Origin: Shinella sp. XGS7
Lineage (GTDB): Bacteria > Pseudomonadota > Gammaproteobacteria > Burkholderiales > Burkholderiaceae_C
Reading direction: 5' to 3'
Length of the DNA stretch: 64,000 bases
Assembly: GCF_020535565.1 (NCBI RefSeq)
Contig: NZ_CP084758.1
Span: 3,051,001 to 3,115,000, forward strand
Every line of letters starts with the position of its first letter. Position 1 is the stretch's first letter. The translations under genes were made by a program, and so were the position numbers. Positions 8,188-17,060 of this stretch are shown piece by piece. The notes under the pieces are model-generated. The model did no database searches, was not told where the DNA came from, and was given only the letters and a program-made list of their open reading frames with translations.

Positions 8188-10989
8188 TCACTGGCCCAGA
8201 TGCTGGCGCAGGGCCTGCACGTCGGGGCGACCGGCCAGGCCCGGGGCCAGGCCCAGGGCGGCCTTGAGCTCTTCCCTGGCCTCGGCCTTGCGGTCCAGGC
8301 GGCTCAGGCCGGCGGCCAGGCGCAGACGGAACTCCGGCGCGGACGGGGCGCGCAGGCGTGATTCGCGCAGATGATTGACGCCGGCTTCGATCTGCCCTTG
8401 TTGCACCAGGATGGTGCCCAGTGTGGCCAGCGCCTCCGGATTGCTGGGGGCGAGTTGCACGGCCTTCTCGGCGGCCTGCTTGGCGGCGGGGTCCCGGGTC
8501 TTGAGCAGGGCGTCGGCGTACTTGGTCCAGAGCGAGGCGTTATTGGGTTCGGCCTGGGCCAGGCGGGCAAAGCTCTGCTTGCTCTCCGCGGCCATGCCCG
8601 CTTCCGACTGCACCTCGGCCAGGGCCAGCAGGGCATTGCGGTCCTGGGGTTGCTTCCTGCTCCAGTCCGCGAGGCCGGCCACGGCGGTCGCGGCCTGGCC
8701 GCTGGCCAGCTGGGCATGGGCCAGCAGGATGGCGTTGGGCGTGCTGGGTGCGCGGTTGAAGACCGTGCGGTAACTCTCGGCCGCCGCGGCGAACTGGCCG
8801 CGGCCCATGGCGGCATGGCCGTTGACCGTGTGGGTGAGCAGATTGTCGGGGTGCTTGGCGTTGAGGTTCTTCAGCGCGGCCTCGGCCCGGGTCTTGTCCC
8901 CGCGCTTGAACTCGATCTCCACCTGCAGGGCCAGGGCGCCCAGGTCATTGGGCTTGGCTTGCAAGGCCTTCTGGGCGTTGTAGCTGGCGTCTTCCACGCC
9001 GTTGGCGGCCAGCAGCAGACGGCCCAGCAGCACCAGACGGTCGGCGTCCAGGTCCACCAGGCGCGAGGCGTCACGGAAGGTGCCGCGGGCGCGCTGGGCG
9101 TCGCCATTGGCCAGGCTCGCCTGGCCGAGAGCCACCAGCACGGGCACATCGCCGTTGTTCTTGGCCGCCAGGGACTTGGCCACCGTCAGGGCTCGGGCGT
9201 TCTCGCCCTGCTTCTGCAGGGCGTCGATCATGGCCAGGCCGGCCCGGGTGTCATTGGGCGCCAGGTTCATGGACTGCTCCCACTGCTCCAGCGCCTCGTT
9301 CACGCGGCCGGCCCGGAACTCCAGCACGCCCAGCTGGAACAGCAGGCCGGCATCGCGGTTGTTCTCCTTGAGCAATTCGCCCAGGCGGGTCCGCGCGGCG
9401 GCGAAGCGGCCCTCCTCGATGTCCAGCCAGTTCAGATTGATGGCTGCGGGCAGGAACTTGGGTTCCAGCTTGAGCACGCCCTCGAAGGACTCCCGGGCCC
9501 CCTTCTTGTCGCCCAGGCGGCCGCGGATATTGCCCAGAAAGCTGTGCAGGGTGAAGTTGCCGGGATCGGCCTGCACGGCGGCTTCGGCCATCTTGCGCGC
9601 CTTGTCGTTCTGGCCCTGCTGGGCGTAGAGCATGGACAGGCGCATCATGGTGCCCACGTCCTTGGGGTTCTGGGTGAGGGCGTTTTCCAGCAGCTCGATG
9701 CCGCGCTTGTCATTGCCCAGGCCGAGCTGGCTCAGGCCCAGATCGCGCAGGGCCAGGGGGCTGGCGTTCTTGCTCAGGGACTTCTCGAAATACTCGCTGG
9801 CCTGCTGGTAGTTCTTGCGGCCCAGATAGAGGCGGCCCAGGGCGTTGAGCACGGCCGAGTCATTAGGGCTGTCGCGCAGCAGACCGTCCAGGATGGGCTG
9901 GGCCTGGCTGTACTCGCGCGCATCGATCAGCAGCGAGGCCATCAGCAGCTGACCGGCGAAATGCTTGGGGGCCAGGGTCAGCAAGCTCTTGACGCGCTCG
10001 CGTGCCTTCTCGGCATTGCCCAGGGCCTGCTGCGAGAGCGCGGTGGCAATCAGGATGGCTTCGTCGCCGTTGACCACGCCCACCGGCAGGATGTCGGCCT
10101 GCTCGATCACATCATTGAAAGCCTGCTGCGCCGCCTTGCTGTCGCCCTTGCGCGCGGCCAGGCTGGCCCGCAGATAGCTGGCCCGTGGGTCCAGCAGGCC
10201 GCCTTCCTTGAGGATGTCCAGGGTCTTGACGGCCTCGGCATCGCGGCCCGTCAGCGCCAGCAGGCCGGCCTTGGAGACGATGGCATCCACATGGCCTTTG
10301 TCCAGGGCCAGGGCGCGGTCAAAGGCGGCCAGCGCGCCCGGTGCATCGCCCGCGGCCCGCAGCACGGCGCCCAGATTGTTCCAGGCCGTGGCGGACTTGG
10401 GCTCCAGCTCGGTGGCGCGCGTGGCGCCGGCCTTGGCCGCGGCGATATCCCCCGAGCGCAGCTTGAGTCGCGACTCGGCCAGCAGCGGCGCGGCGGCCTC
10501 CGGCGCGGCGCGGCGCGCCTGCTCGAAGCTCTGGGCCGCCAGCGCCCGGTTGCCCTGCATGGCGAAGGCGCTGCCGCGCAGGGTCAGCACCTCGGCCAGG
10601 GTGTGGCCGCTCAGGCCCTCGGTGCCCAGGTTGTCGATGATCTTGCGGTTCTCGCCCAGGATCAGGTAAACCTGGCCCAGGGGCACGACCACCTCGCTGC
10701 GCGCCACGCCCAGCGCCTGGGCCTGCTCCAGCGCACCCTCGGCGGCCTTGATGTCCCCGGTGCGCAGCAAGGCCTTGCCCAGCAGCAGATGGGCCGCCAG
10801 CATCTTGGGGTCTTCCTGGATCGCGTTCTTGAGCTGCACGATGGCGCCGCTCAGGTCTTCCTTGGCATAGCGGTTGAGCGCGTCGTCGTAGTAGCGGCCG
10901 GCGTTGGCGCCCCAGGCCAGGCTGGTGGCCAGGGCCAGGGTGCTCAGGGCGAGACGGGCGCCGCGCTGCGGCATCGGGAATCGTGTCAT
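8188..10989 (-). CDS. prsT: XrtA/PEP-CTERM system TPR-repeat protein PrsT
   Basis: A 933-residue protein: signal peptide (LALSTLALATSLAWGANA) followed at once by the characteristic GRYYDDALNRYAKEDLSGAI segment and then about 20 or more tetratricopeptide repeats to the end. Length, early YYDDAL segment and uninterrupted TPR array match PrsT, a putative periplasmic or outer-membrane-associated partner of exosortase/PEP-CTERM and exopolysaccharide loci. Its role is probably scaffolding. A PEP-CTERM gene lies just downstream on the same strand, which supports the call. Start at 10989 gives the signal peptide; 70 bp separate it from the protease gene upstream. Confidence 0.88.
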   Translation of the reverse strand: MTRFPMPQRGARLALSTLALATSLAWGANAGRYYDDALNRYAKEDLSGAIVQLKNAIQEDPKMLAAHLLLGKALLRTGDIKAAEGALEQAQALGVARSEVVVPLGQVYLILGENRKIIDNLGTEGLSGHTLAEVLTLRGSAFAMQGNRALAAQSFEQARRAAPEAAAPLLAESRLKLRSGDIAAAKAGATRATELEPKSATAWNNLGAVLRAAGDAPGALAAFDRALALDKGHVDAIVSKAGLLALTGRDAEAVKTLDILKEGGLLDPRASYLRASLAARKGDSKAAQQAFNDVIEQADILPVGVVNGDEAILIATALSQQALGNAEKARERVKSLLTLAPKHFAGQLLMASLLIDAREYSQAQPILDGLLRDSPNDSAVLNALGRLYLGRKNYQQASEYFEKSLSKNASPLALRDLGLSQLGLGNDKRGIELLENALTQNPKDVGTMMRLSMLYAQQGQNDKARKMAEAAVQADPGNFTLHSFLGNIRGRLGDKKGARESFEGVLKLEPKFLPAAINLNWLDIEEGRFAAARTRLGELLKENNRDAGLLFQLGVLEFRAGRVNEALEQWEQSMNLAPNDTRAGLAMIDALQKQGENARALTVAKSLAAKNNGDVPVLVALGQASLANGDAQRARGTFRDASRLVDLDADRLVLLGRLLLAANGVEDASYNAQKALQAKPNDLGALALQVEIEFKRGDKTRAEAALKNLNAKHPDNLLTHTVNGHAAMGRGQFAAAAESYRTVFNRAPSTPNAILLAHAQLASGQAATAVAGLADWSRKQPQDRNALLALAEVQSEAGMAAESKQSFARLAQAEPNNASLWTKYADALLKTRDPAAKQAAEKAVQLAPSNPEALATLGTILVQQGQIEAGVNHLRESRLRAPSAPEFRLRLAAGLSRLDRKAEAREELKAALGLAPGLAGRPDVQALRQHLGQ

Positions 10990-11059
10990 GGTCGGGGCCG
11001 GTTGGAGGGCGGGCGGCAACTCGCCGCGATAGGGGGCAGACGCAGCGGCGAGGCTACGC

Positions 11060-11707
11060 TCAGTAGCGCAGCTGCAGGGTGAGGGTGTCGTTGTCCCGCT
11101 GCATCTGGAAGCGGTTGAGGAAGCTGTTGCCCAGCAGCACATGACTCATCTGGCCGGGCACGACGATGGCGTCCACATTGTGGACCTCCACCTCGCCCAC
11201 CCGCACGCTGGAGAGCTGCAGCACATGGGCGGGGACCACGCCGTTGGCGGTCTGGGTCATCACGCGGCGACCCTCGCGGTACTTCAGGCCCAGGCGTTCG
11301 GCCTCGACCTGGGCCAGGGACACGGTGGTGGCCCCGGTGTCCACCAGGAACTGCGTGACCTGGCCGTTGATGCTGCCCTGGCTGATGAAATGCCCACCCG
11401 GCCCGGAGGACAGCACGATGCGACGCGCACTGCCCGCCGCCTCGCCCGAGCCCACCCGGCCCGGCGTGGCACCCAGCATCAGGGTCTGGCGCCGGCCGCC
11501 TTCGAGCTCCACGGTGGCCTGGTCGCCCTCCAGGCCCAGCAGCTTGACGCCGCGCACCCTTTGTCCGAGCGGGACGGTGGCCGGCTGGCCATCGATCAGC
11601 AGCAGGGCCGCCTTCTGGCCCAGGCTGCCATTGAAGCTGACCGATTGCGCCCCCGCAGCACCGGCCAGGGCCAGTGTGCTGAGCAGCAGGGCGAGGGCGC
11701 GGGTCAT
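11060..11707 (-). CDS. Retropepsin-like clan AA aspartic protease, periplasmic
   Basis: A 215-residue exported protein. Signal peptide LALLLSTLALAGAAGAQS, an SH3-like N-terminal part, then a single-lobed aspartic protease domain with the catalytic VDTGATTVSL motif near residue 130 and a conserved VLLGNSFLNRFQM at the C-terminal side. It matches the bacterial family of single-domain retropepsin-like proteases, which would act as dimers. Natural substrate is unknown. Only 4 bp follow the stop of the yajQ gene, so the two are probably cotranscribed. Confidence 0.87.
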   Translation of the reverse strand: MTRALALLLSTLALAGAAGAQSVSFNGSLGQKAALLLIDGQPATVPLGQRVRGVKLLGLEGDQATVELEGGRRQTLMLGATPGRVGSGEAAGSARRIVLSSGPGGHFISQGSINGQVTQFLVDTGATTVSLAQVEAERLGLKYREGRRVMTQTANGVVPAHVLQLSSVRVGEVEVHNVDAIVVPGQMSHVLLGNSFLNRFQMQRDNDTLTLQLRY

Positions 11708-11711
11708 GGGC

Positions 11712-12206
11712 TTACTTTCGGTAGTTGTCGAAGCTCAGCGGCAGATCCGCCAGATCCTTCTTCAGCACGCCCTGGGCGGCCTGCAGATCATCCAGGCTCT
11801 TGCCGGTGATGCGGACGATGTCGCCCTCGATGGCGGCCTGCACCTTGAGCTTGCTGTTCTTGATGGCGGCCACCACCTTCTTGGCCTCGGCGGCCTCCAG
11901 GCCGGCCTTGATCTTGTAGACCTGCTTGACGCGGTCGCCGCCCAGCTTCTCGATCTTTTCCTGCTTGTCCACAAAGCCCAGCACCACGCCCTGCTTGGTC
12001 AGCTTGGCATAGAGCACACCCTCGATCTGCTCGAGCTGGAACTCGGCGTCGCCGGTGGCGTGGATCTCCTTCTCCTTGTCCTTGAATTCGATGGCGGCAC
12101 TGGTGCCCTTGAAGTCGAAGCGGGTGGAGATTTCCTTGGCGCTGGCGTCCACGCTATTGCGGACCTTGACCATATCGGGCTCGAGAACGGTGTCAAAACT
12201 AGGCAT
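11712..12206 (-). CDS. yajQ: YajQ-family cyclic di-GMP-binding protein
   Basis: A 164-residue cytoplasmic protein covering the whole family: MPSFDTVLEPDMVKVRNSVD at the start, then ISTRFDFKGTSAAIEF, a conserved YajQ core, and the end KDLADLPLSFDNYRK. Members bind cyclic di-GMP, and some act with LysR-type regulators; this one's partner is unknown. It is divergent from murB, 50 bp away. Confidence 0.95.
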   Translation of the reverse strand: MPSFDTVLEPDMVKVRNSVDASAKEISTRFDFKGTSAAIEFKDKEKEIHATGDAEFQLEQIEGVLYAKLTKQGVVLGFVDKQEKIEKLGGDRVKQVYKIKAGLEAAEAKKVVAAIKNSKLKVQAAIEGDIVRITGKSLDDLQAAQGVLKKDLADLPLSFDNYRK

Positions 12207-12256
12207 ATCAATATTTCATTCCGGGCGGCTTGCCCTTGATCGGCGAAAATTCTGCC

Positions 12257-13333
12257 ATGCCCGACCACGCTGTAAATCCCCCGACCCCGTCCCTGGCGAC
12301 CCTCGAACGGGGTGTCAACCTCAAGCCGTACAACAGTTTCGGCCTGCCGGCCCAGGCCGAATGCCTGGTGCGCATCCGTGAGGAGACCGATGTGCGCCGG
12401 GTGGTGGACCACCCCGAGCTGGGCCGCGCGCCCAAGTTCGTGCTGGGCGGCGGCAGCAATATCGTGCTGACCCGCGATGTGCAGGCCGTGGTGCTGAAGA
12501 TGGAGATTCCCGGCATCCGCCTGCTGGAAACCCGGCAGGACGCCTGGATCGTGGAGGCTGGCGCGGGTGTGCGCTGGCACGATCTGGTGAGCTGGACCAT
12601 CGAGCAGGGGTATCCCGGACTCGAGAACCTGGCCCTGATTCCTGGCACCGTGGGCGCGGCGCCGGTGCAGAACATCGGCGCCTACGGCATCGAGCTCAAG
12701 GACCGCTTCGAAAGCCTGGATGCGGTGGACCTAGTCACCGGCCGCACCGCCTTGCTGCCGGCCGCCGTCTGCCGCTTCGGCTATCGCGACAGCGTGTTCA
12801 AGCAGGACGGCGAGACCGTCTTCGGCGGCCTGGCGGGCAAGAGCGTGATCACCCGGGTGCGCTTTCGCCTGCCGCGGCCCTGGCAGCCCCAGCTGGACTA
12901 TCTGGACCTGCAGCGCAAGATGGCCGAGACCGGCATCACCGCGCCGGACGCGCGCCAGATCTACGACTGGGTCTGCGAGATCCGCCGCGCCAAGCTGCCC
13001 GACCCGGCCCAGATCGGCAATGCCGGCAGCTTCTTCAAGAACCCGGTGGTGAGCGAGGAGCAGTGCCGCGACATCATCGGCCGCGACCCCGGCATCGTGC
13101 ACTACCCCATGCCGGACGGCACGGTGAAGCTGGCCGCGGGTTGGCTGATCGATGCCTGCGGCTGGAAGGGCAAGACCGTGGGCGGCGCGGCGGTCTACGA
13201 GCGTCAGGCCCTGGTGCTGGTGAACCGCGGCGAGGCCCGTGGCGCCGAGGTCGTGACCCTGGCCCGCGCCATCCAGGAAAGCGTGTACGGCCGCTTCGGC
13301 ATCCGCCTGGAGCCCGAACCCCTGCTGCTCTGA
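12257..13333 (+). CDS. murB: UDP-N-acetylenolpyruvoylglucosamine reductase
   Basis: A 358-residue FAD enzyme that reduces UDP-GlcNAc-enolpyruvate to UDP-MurNAc in peptidoglycan synthesis. Conserved features are LKPYNSFGLPAQAE, the FAD-binding LGGGSNIVLT, IPGTVGAAPVQNIGAYG, and the C-terminal GNAGSFFKNPVVS with the catalytic Ser. YRDSVFK is also present, as in the E. coli type. The ATG at 12257 is preferred over a TTG nine codons upstream. No strong ribosome-binding site is visible. Confidence 0.97.
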   Translation: MPDHAVNPPTPSLATLERGVNLKPYNSFGLPAQAECLVRIREETDVRRVVDHPELGRAPKFVLGGGSNIVLTRDVQAVVLKMEIPGIRLLETRQDAWIVEAGAGVRWHDLVSWTIEQGYPGLENLALIPGTVGAAPVQNIGAYGIELKDRFESLDAVDLVTGRTALLPAAVCRFGYRDSVFKQDGETVFGGLAGKSVITRVRFRLPRPWQPQLDYLDLQRKMAETGITAPDARQIYDWVCEIRRAKLPDPAQIGNAGSFFKNPVVSEEQCRDIIGRDPGIVHYPMPDGTVKLAAGWLIDACGWKGKTVGGAAVYERQALVLVNRGEARGAEVVTLARAIQESVYGRFGIRLEPEPLLL

Positions 13334-13346
13334 AGCTGAGCGCAGC

Positions 13347-15590
13347 CTAGATCAGGCCGCGCTCGGCGCACAGCGCGCTGCTGTGCTCCAGGGCCTGGCG
13401 CAGCTGTGCCCCGTTCTCGCTGAGCGTGGCGGCGTCCGCGCCCTGCTTGGCGGCGCGCTCCAGATCGCGGGCGGCGCGCGCCACCCCGCTCAGCCCCAGG
13501 CTGGCGCTGGCGCCCTTGACCGCGTGGGCGGCCGAGCGCAGCGCCTCGGCATCGGGCGGCTGCAGGGCGCGCTCCAGGCGCTCCAGGCTTTGCGGCAGCT
13601 CGCGCACAAAGCTCTTGTACAGACCCGGCACCCGGGCCGGCGGAAGGGTGCGGCGCAGCACCTGCAGCACCTCGTCATCGAAATCGCCGTCAGGGGCTGG
13701 CGCCGGGGCGGCCGGCGTGGCCGTGGCCGCGCCGCCGGCCTGGGCCTGGCGGGCGAGCAGGGCGGCCAGGGTCTCGATGTCCACGGGCTTGGCCAGGAAG
13801 TCGGCCATGCCGGCCTGCAGGGCACGCTCGCGCGACTCCTCGAAGGCATCGGCCGAGAGCGCCACGATGGGCACGCTGGCCTTGGGGCCGGGCAGGGCGC
13901 GCATGGCGCGGCAGGCCTCGTAGCCGTCCATCACCGGCATGTGCAGGTCCATCAGCACCAGGTCGAAGTCCTGCAGCGAGAGGCGCTGCAAGGCCTCGAA
14001 GCCGTTCTCGCAGAAGACCGCGCGGTGCCCCAGTCGTTCCAGCACGGCCTCCAGGTACTGGCGGTTGGTGGCATGGTCCTCGGCCACCAGAATGCGCAGG
14101 GCGCGCGCCGGCGGCAGGGGGGCGTGGCTTTCCAGCCGCGGCTCGGGCGCCTCGCAGGGCAGCAGGGGCAGGTCCAGCACAAAGCAGGAGCCCTGCTCGG
14201 GCTGGCTGCTGACCGCGATATCGCCGCCCATGGCGCGTGCCAGATTGCGCGAGATCTCCAGGCCCAGGCCGGTGCCGCCATAGCGGCGCGAGCTGGTGCT
14301 GTCGCCCTGGCTGAAGCGCTGGAAGAGCCGGGCCAGCAAGGCCTCGTCCATGCCGATGCCGCTGTCCTCCACCCGGCAGCGCAGACGGGCGCCGCCGCGC
14401 TCATCCAGACTCCGAGCCAGGTGCAGGCTCACCCGGCCCTGCTCGGTGAACTTGATCGCATTGCTCAGCAGATTGAGCAGGATCTGGCGCAGGCGGGTGG
14501 GGTCGGCGCTGATCCAGGTGGGCAGTTCGGCGTCCTGGCTCAGGCGCAGCTGCAGCCCCTTGGCCCGGGCCTGGGGCTGGCAGACCTCGTCGAGCTCGCG
14601 CAGCAGGCGCGCGGGCTGCAGGGGCTCAGCCTTGATGGTGATGGCGCCGGCCTCCATCTTGGACACGTCCAGGATGTCGTTCAGGATGGCCAGCAGATGT
14701 CGGGCCGAGTCGCTGGCGGCCTGCAGCTGCAGGCGCTGGTCGCCGCGCAGCGGCGTGTCCTTGAGCAGGCCCAGCATGCCCAGCAGGCCATGCAGCGGGG
14801 TGCGCAGCTCATGGCTCATATTGGCCAGGAAGATGCTCTTGGCGCGGCTGCCCGCCTCGGCGGCCTGGCGCGCCTCGCGCAGATTCTCGGCCAGGGCCTC
14901 CTGGGCCTGGCCGTGCCGGGCCAGGGCGCGCAGCTGGCGCATCACCACCCAGGCCAGGCCCAGCAGCAGGGCGCATTGCAGCAGGGTCAGGCCCAGGCTG
15001 AGCCGGCTCTGCTGGCGCACCAGCTCGTTGCGAGCGCTGATCTGGGCCGCCACATGGTGGGAGGCGGTCAGGGACAGATCGTGGATGGGGGCGGCCAGTG
15101 GTGCCAGACGCTCCAGCGCCTCGGCCACCAGCTCGGGGTGGCGTTCGATCAGGGGCGCATTCAGGGACAGACCGTCGGCCCAGCGCACGAAGGCGCGGCT
15201 GCGTTCCACGGTGCGGCGGTAGTCGGTGTCGCTGCTCAGCACCTTGGCGGCATGGTCACCCTCGATCAGGTCCAGGCGGCTGACGAAGATCTCGTAGCGT
15301 TCGGCCGCGGCCTGGGCCGCGGCGCCGCTGCGCTTGATCATGGCCTCGCTCAGATGGCTGCGCAGCTTGAGGTACTCGGTCTCGTACTGGAACAGGCTCC
15401 AGACCAGGTAGTCGTCCTGGTACTGGCGGGTGCTGTTGAGCAGCTCCAGCTGGCGGGTCTGCAGCAGGCCGACGGCGCCGAAGACCAGGAGCAGCAGCAG
15501 GCCCAGCACGGGCAGCAGGCGGCGCAGGCGGCGGGGCTGTCGCGGCAGCGGCGGCAAGGGCGGAGGTGCGGAGGGCGGCAGCTCGCTCAC
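13347..15590 (-). CDS. Hybrid sensor histidine kinase with receiver and Hpt domains
   Basis: A 747-residue hybrid kinase. After a Pro-rich cytoplasmic start there are two transmembrane segments (about 24-44 and 199-217) enclosing a helical periplasmic sensor. Then the H box LANMSHELRTPLHG (His near 260), an ATPase domain (NAIKFT, DSGIGM, GTGLGLEISRNL), and a receiver with LVAEDHATN, VLMDLHMPVMDG and FLAKPVD. An Hpt domain with AAHAVKGASASLGL ends the protein. It carries a complete His-Asp-His relay and would need only an external regulator. The stop of the neighbouring oxidoreductase gene overlaps its start by 4 bp, so the pair may share function. Confidence 0.92.
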   Translation of the reverse strand: MSELPPSAPPPLPPLPRQPRRLRRLLPVLGLLLLLVFGAVGLLQTRQLELLNSTRQYQDDYLVWSLFQYETEYLKLRSHLSEAMIKRSGAAAQAAAERYEIFVSRLDLIEGDHAAKVLSSDTDYRRTVERSRAFVRWADGLSLNAPLIERHPELVAEALERLAPLAAPIHDLSLTASHHVAAQISARNELVRQQSRLSLGLTLLQCALLLGLAWVVMRQLRALARHGQAQEALAENLREARQAAEAGSRAKSIFLANMSHELRTPLHGLLGMLGLLKDTPLRGDQRLQLQAASDSARHLLAILNDILDVSKMEAGAITIKAEPLQPARLLRELDEVCQPQARAKGLQLRLSQDAELPTWISADPTRLRQILLNLLSNAIKFTEQGRVSLHLARSLDERGGARLRCRVEDSGIGMDEALLARLFQRFSQGDSTSSRRYGGTGLGLEISRNLARAMGGDIAVSSQPEQGSCFVLDLPLLPCEAPEPRLESHAPLPPARALRILVAEDHATNRQYLEAVLERLGHRAVFCENGFEALQRLSLQDFDLVLMDLHMPVMDGYEACRAMRALPGPKASVPIVALSADAFEESRERALQAGMADFLAKPVDIETLAALLARQAQAGGAATATPAAPAPAPDGDFDDEVLQVLRRTLPPARVPGLYKSFVRELPQSLERLERALQPPDAEALRSAAHAVKGASASLGLSGVARAARDLERAAKQGADAATLSENGAQLRQALEHSSALCAERGLI

Positions 15591-16090
15591 CGGATGTCCA
15601 GGCTCTTGAGCTGCCAGATGGAGCGGCTGTAGTAGATGCTGCTGCGCAGCTTGGTCTGGCCGTCGAAGGGGTACATGATGAAGAGCGGCCCCTTGTCGCG
15701 CAGCGGCATGGGTTGGTCGTCCAGCAGGCGCGCCAGGATCACCCCATGCTCCTGCGCATCCTCCATGGGGATGCTGACCTTGTAGTCATTGATGGCGCGG
15801 GCCTCGATCTGCTGGCCCTGGGCGCCGGCCGCCGCCAGCACATCGCGCAGCAGCGGGCCGGTGAACTTGCGCGGGCTGGGATACCAGGGGGTTTTCTGCA
15901 CCAGGCTGTGTTGCGGCAGGGCGGCCAGCATGGGCATGTCGAACAGGGCCTGGCCGTCGCGGTTGGGCTTGCCGATGCGGCCGCTCAGGCTCAGCACCAC
16001 CGGCCCGCTGGGGGCCTCCAGCGCATGGGCAATCCAGGGGGCAAGGCCCAGCAGGCTGAGCAGGGTACGGCGGGGAATCGGTCCGGGCAT
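15587..16090 (-). CDS. Exported molybdopterin-binding-fold oxidoreductase domain protein
   Basis: A 167-residue protein with an N-terminal export signal (PRRTLLSLLGLAPWIAHA; the RR pair is compatible with Tat). The rest resembles a stand-alone oxidoreductase molybdopterin-binding domain: LSLSGRIG, FTGPLLRDVLAAAG, ARAINDYKVSIPMEDA, KGPLFIMYPFD. Such small proteins often lack the cofactor and act as sensors or partners; the conserved Cys of true sulfite oxidases was not seen. Its coding end overlaps the kinase start (ATGA), suggesting a signal-binding partner. The prophage lies 75 bp upstream of its start. Confidence 0.75.
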   Translation of the reverse strand: MPGPIPRRTLLSLLGLAPWIAHALEAPSGPVVLSLSGRIGKPNRDGQALFDMPMLAALPQHSLVQKTPWYPSPRKFTGPLLRDVLAAAGAQGQQIEARAINDYKVSIPMEDAQEHGVILARLLDDQPMPLRDKGPLFIMYPFDGQTKLRSSIYYSRSIWQLKSLDIR

Positions 16091-16159
16091 GGGGTCGGGC
16101 GCATGGGGATCGGGAGGCCTCCTGGGGGAGGGCCGCGCCGATTCTAGGGGCCGTTGCGC

Positions 16160-16165
16160 AGCTCG
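16160..16165. repeat. Target-site duplication AGCTCG, left copy
   Basis: Six bases AGCTCG directly before the first prophage base (16166, TG). The same six bases stand directly after the last prophage base at 57976-57981. Confidence 0.9.
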
Positions 16166-16212
16166 TGACGCGCCGCGCGATAACTGCGCCCCGTCTCTGA
16201 GATAAATGCGCC
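16166..16212 (+). repeat. Prophage terminus with two transposase-binding-type sites
   Basis: Starts TGACGCG. GATAACTGCGCC begins at 16179 (position 14 from the end) and GATAAATGCGCC at 16201 (position 36), spaced 22 bp. The other end, read inward on the minus strand, has the same sites at the same positions. That symmetry identifies them as the likely recognition sites of the transposase. Confidence 0.85.
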
Positions 16213-16234
16213 CTGGGCGGTGTTTCGCCCAGGG
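16211..16234. repeat. Perfect 9-bp inverted repeat downstream of dam
   Basis: CCCTGGGCG (16211-16219) and CGCCCAGGG (16226-16234) with a 6-nt loop, between the stop of dam and the prophage end. It could stop leftward late transcription before it enters host DNA, but no T run follows on either strand, so the role is uncertain. Confidence 0.5.
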
Positions 16235-16262
16235 AAAGCAAATATCCTAGGGCAAAAGCCCC

Positions 16263-17051
16263 TCAGAACAGGCCGGCGGGCTCCTTGGAGATGGGCCAGC
16301 TGTAGATGATCAGCTCGCCACGGGTGACGGCCTTCCCGCCCCCTCCGACCGTGTAGTCGATCTCCAACGCCTCCATCTCGAAGGCGCTGAAGCAACGCCG
16401 GATGTCCGGGTGGTCGTTCAGGCTGACGATGACCTTCCCCTTGCAGGTGGCCATCTTGGCTGCAAGCAGCTCGTACTGCTCCCAGCCGAACGATTCCCCG
16501 TAGCCCTCGGTCTCCCAGTACGGCGGGTCGGCATAGAACAGCGTGTGAGGCCGGTCGTAGCGGTCCATGCAGGCGTCCCAGGGCAGGTTCTCGATGTTGA
16601 CCCCCACCAGGCGCAGATGGGCGGCGCTGAGGTTCTCCTCGATCCGCAGCAGGTTGACCATCGGGGCGGTGGTCTGGGTGCCATACGTCTGGCCCTCCAC
16701 CCGGCCGCCGAAGGCATGGTGCTGCATGTAGAAGAACCTGGCCGCCCGCTGAATGTCGGTCAGCGTCTCGGGCTCGGTCATCTGCATCCACTCGAAGACC
16801 TTGCGGCTCGACAAGGCGTACTTGAACTGCCTGACGAACTCCTCCAGGTGGTGGGTGACCACCCGGTACAGGTTGACCAGGTCGAGCTTCACGTCATTGA
16901 TCACCTCGCACTTGGCCGGGTGGCGCATGAAAAACAGCGCGGCGCCGCCCGCGAACAGCTCCACGTAGCAGTCGTGAGGCGGGAACCGCTTCAGTAGGGT
17001 GTCGGACAGCCGGCGTTTACCGCCGAGCCAGGGAATGATGGGTTGGGCCAT
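16263..17051 (-). CDS. dam: Phage D12-class DNA adenine N6-methyltransferase
   Basis: A 262-residue Dam-type methylase. Motif I is PWLGGKRRL at the N-terminus, then CYVELFAGGAALFF, and the catalytic DPPYWETEGYG motif in the second half, in the alpha order of D12 enzymes. The target is probably GATC-like but is not determined by sequence. It is the last gene before the prophage end, the position of the mom modification gene in Mu, so protection of progeny DNA from restriction is the likely role. ATG at 17051; a GTG at 17060 is in frame. No ribosome-binding site lies close upstream and the leader is strongly structured. Confidence 0.92.
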   Translation of the reverse strand: MAQPIIPWLGGKRRLSDTLLKRFPPHDCYVELFAGGAALFFMRHPAKCEVINDVKLDLVNLYRVVTHHLEEFVRQFKYALSSRKVFEWMQMTEPETLTDIQRAARFFYMQHHAFGGRVEGQTYGTQTTAPMVNLLRIEENLSAAHLRLVGVNIENLPWDACMDRYDRPHTLFYADPPYWETEGYGESFGWEQYELLAAKMATCKGKVIVSLNDHPDIRRCFSAFEMEALEIDYTVGGGGKAVTRGELIIYSWPISKEPAGLF

Positions 17052-17060
17052 AGCGAACAC

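Noticed and set aside
8030-8190. Possible sigma-54 promoter (GG...GC in CCGGCAACTTCCCCTGCA) before the PEP-CTERM gene
   Set aside because: The spacing between GG and GC is 11, not the required 10, and the flanking consensus is weak.
8371-11082. 903-codon open frame on the plus strand opposite PrsT
   Set aside because: Antisense shadow of a GC-rich TPR gene; composition is repetitive Gly/Gln/Leu/Ala and it has no domain, while the minus strand has clear PrsT features.
13383-15632. 749-codon plus-strand open frame opposite the Hpt hybrid kinase
   Set aside because: Shadow of codon bias; the kinase motifs are all on the minus strand.
16211-16234. Rho-independent terminator at the prophage left end
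   Set aside because: Strong stem but no T run on either strand, so listed only as an inverted repeat.
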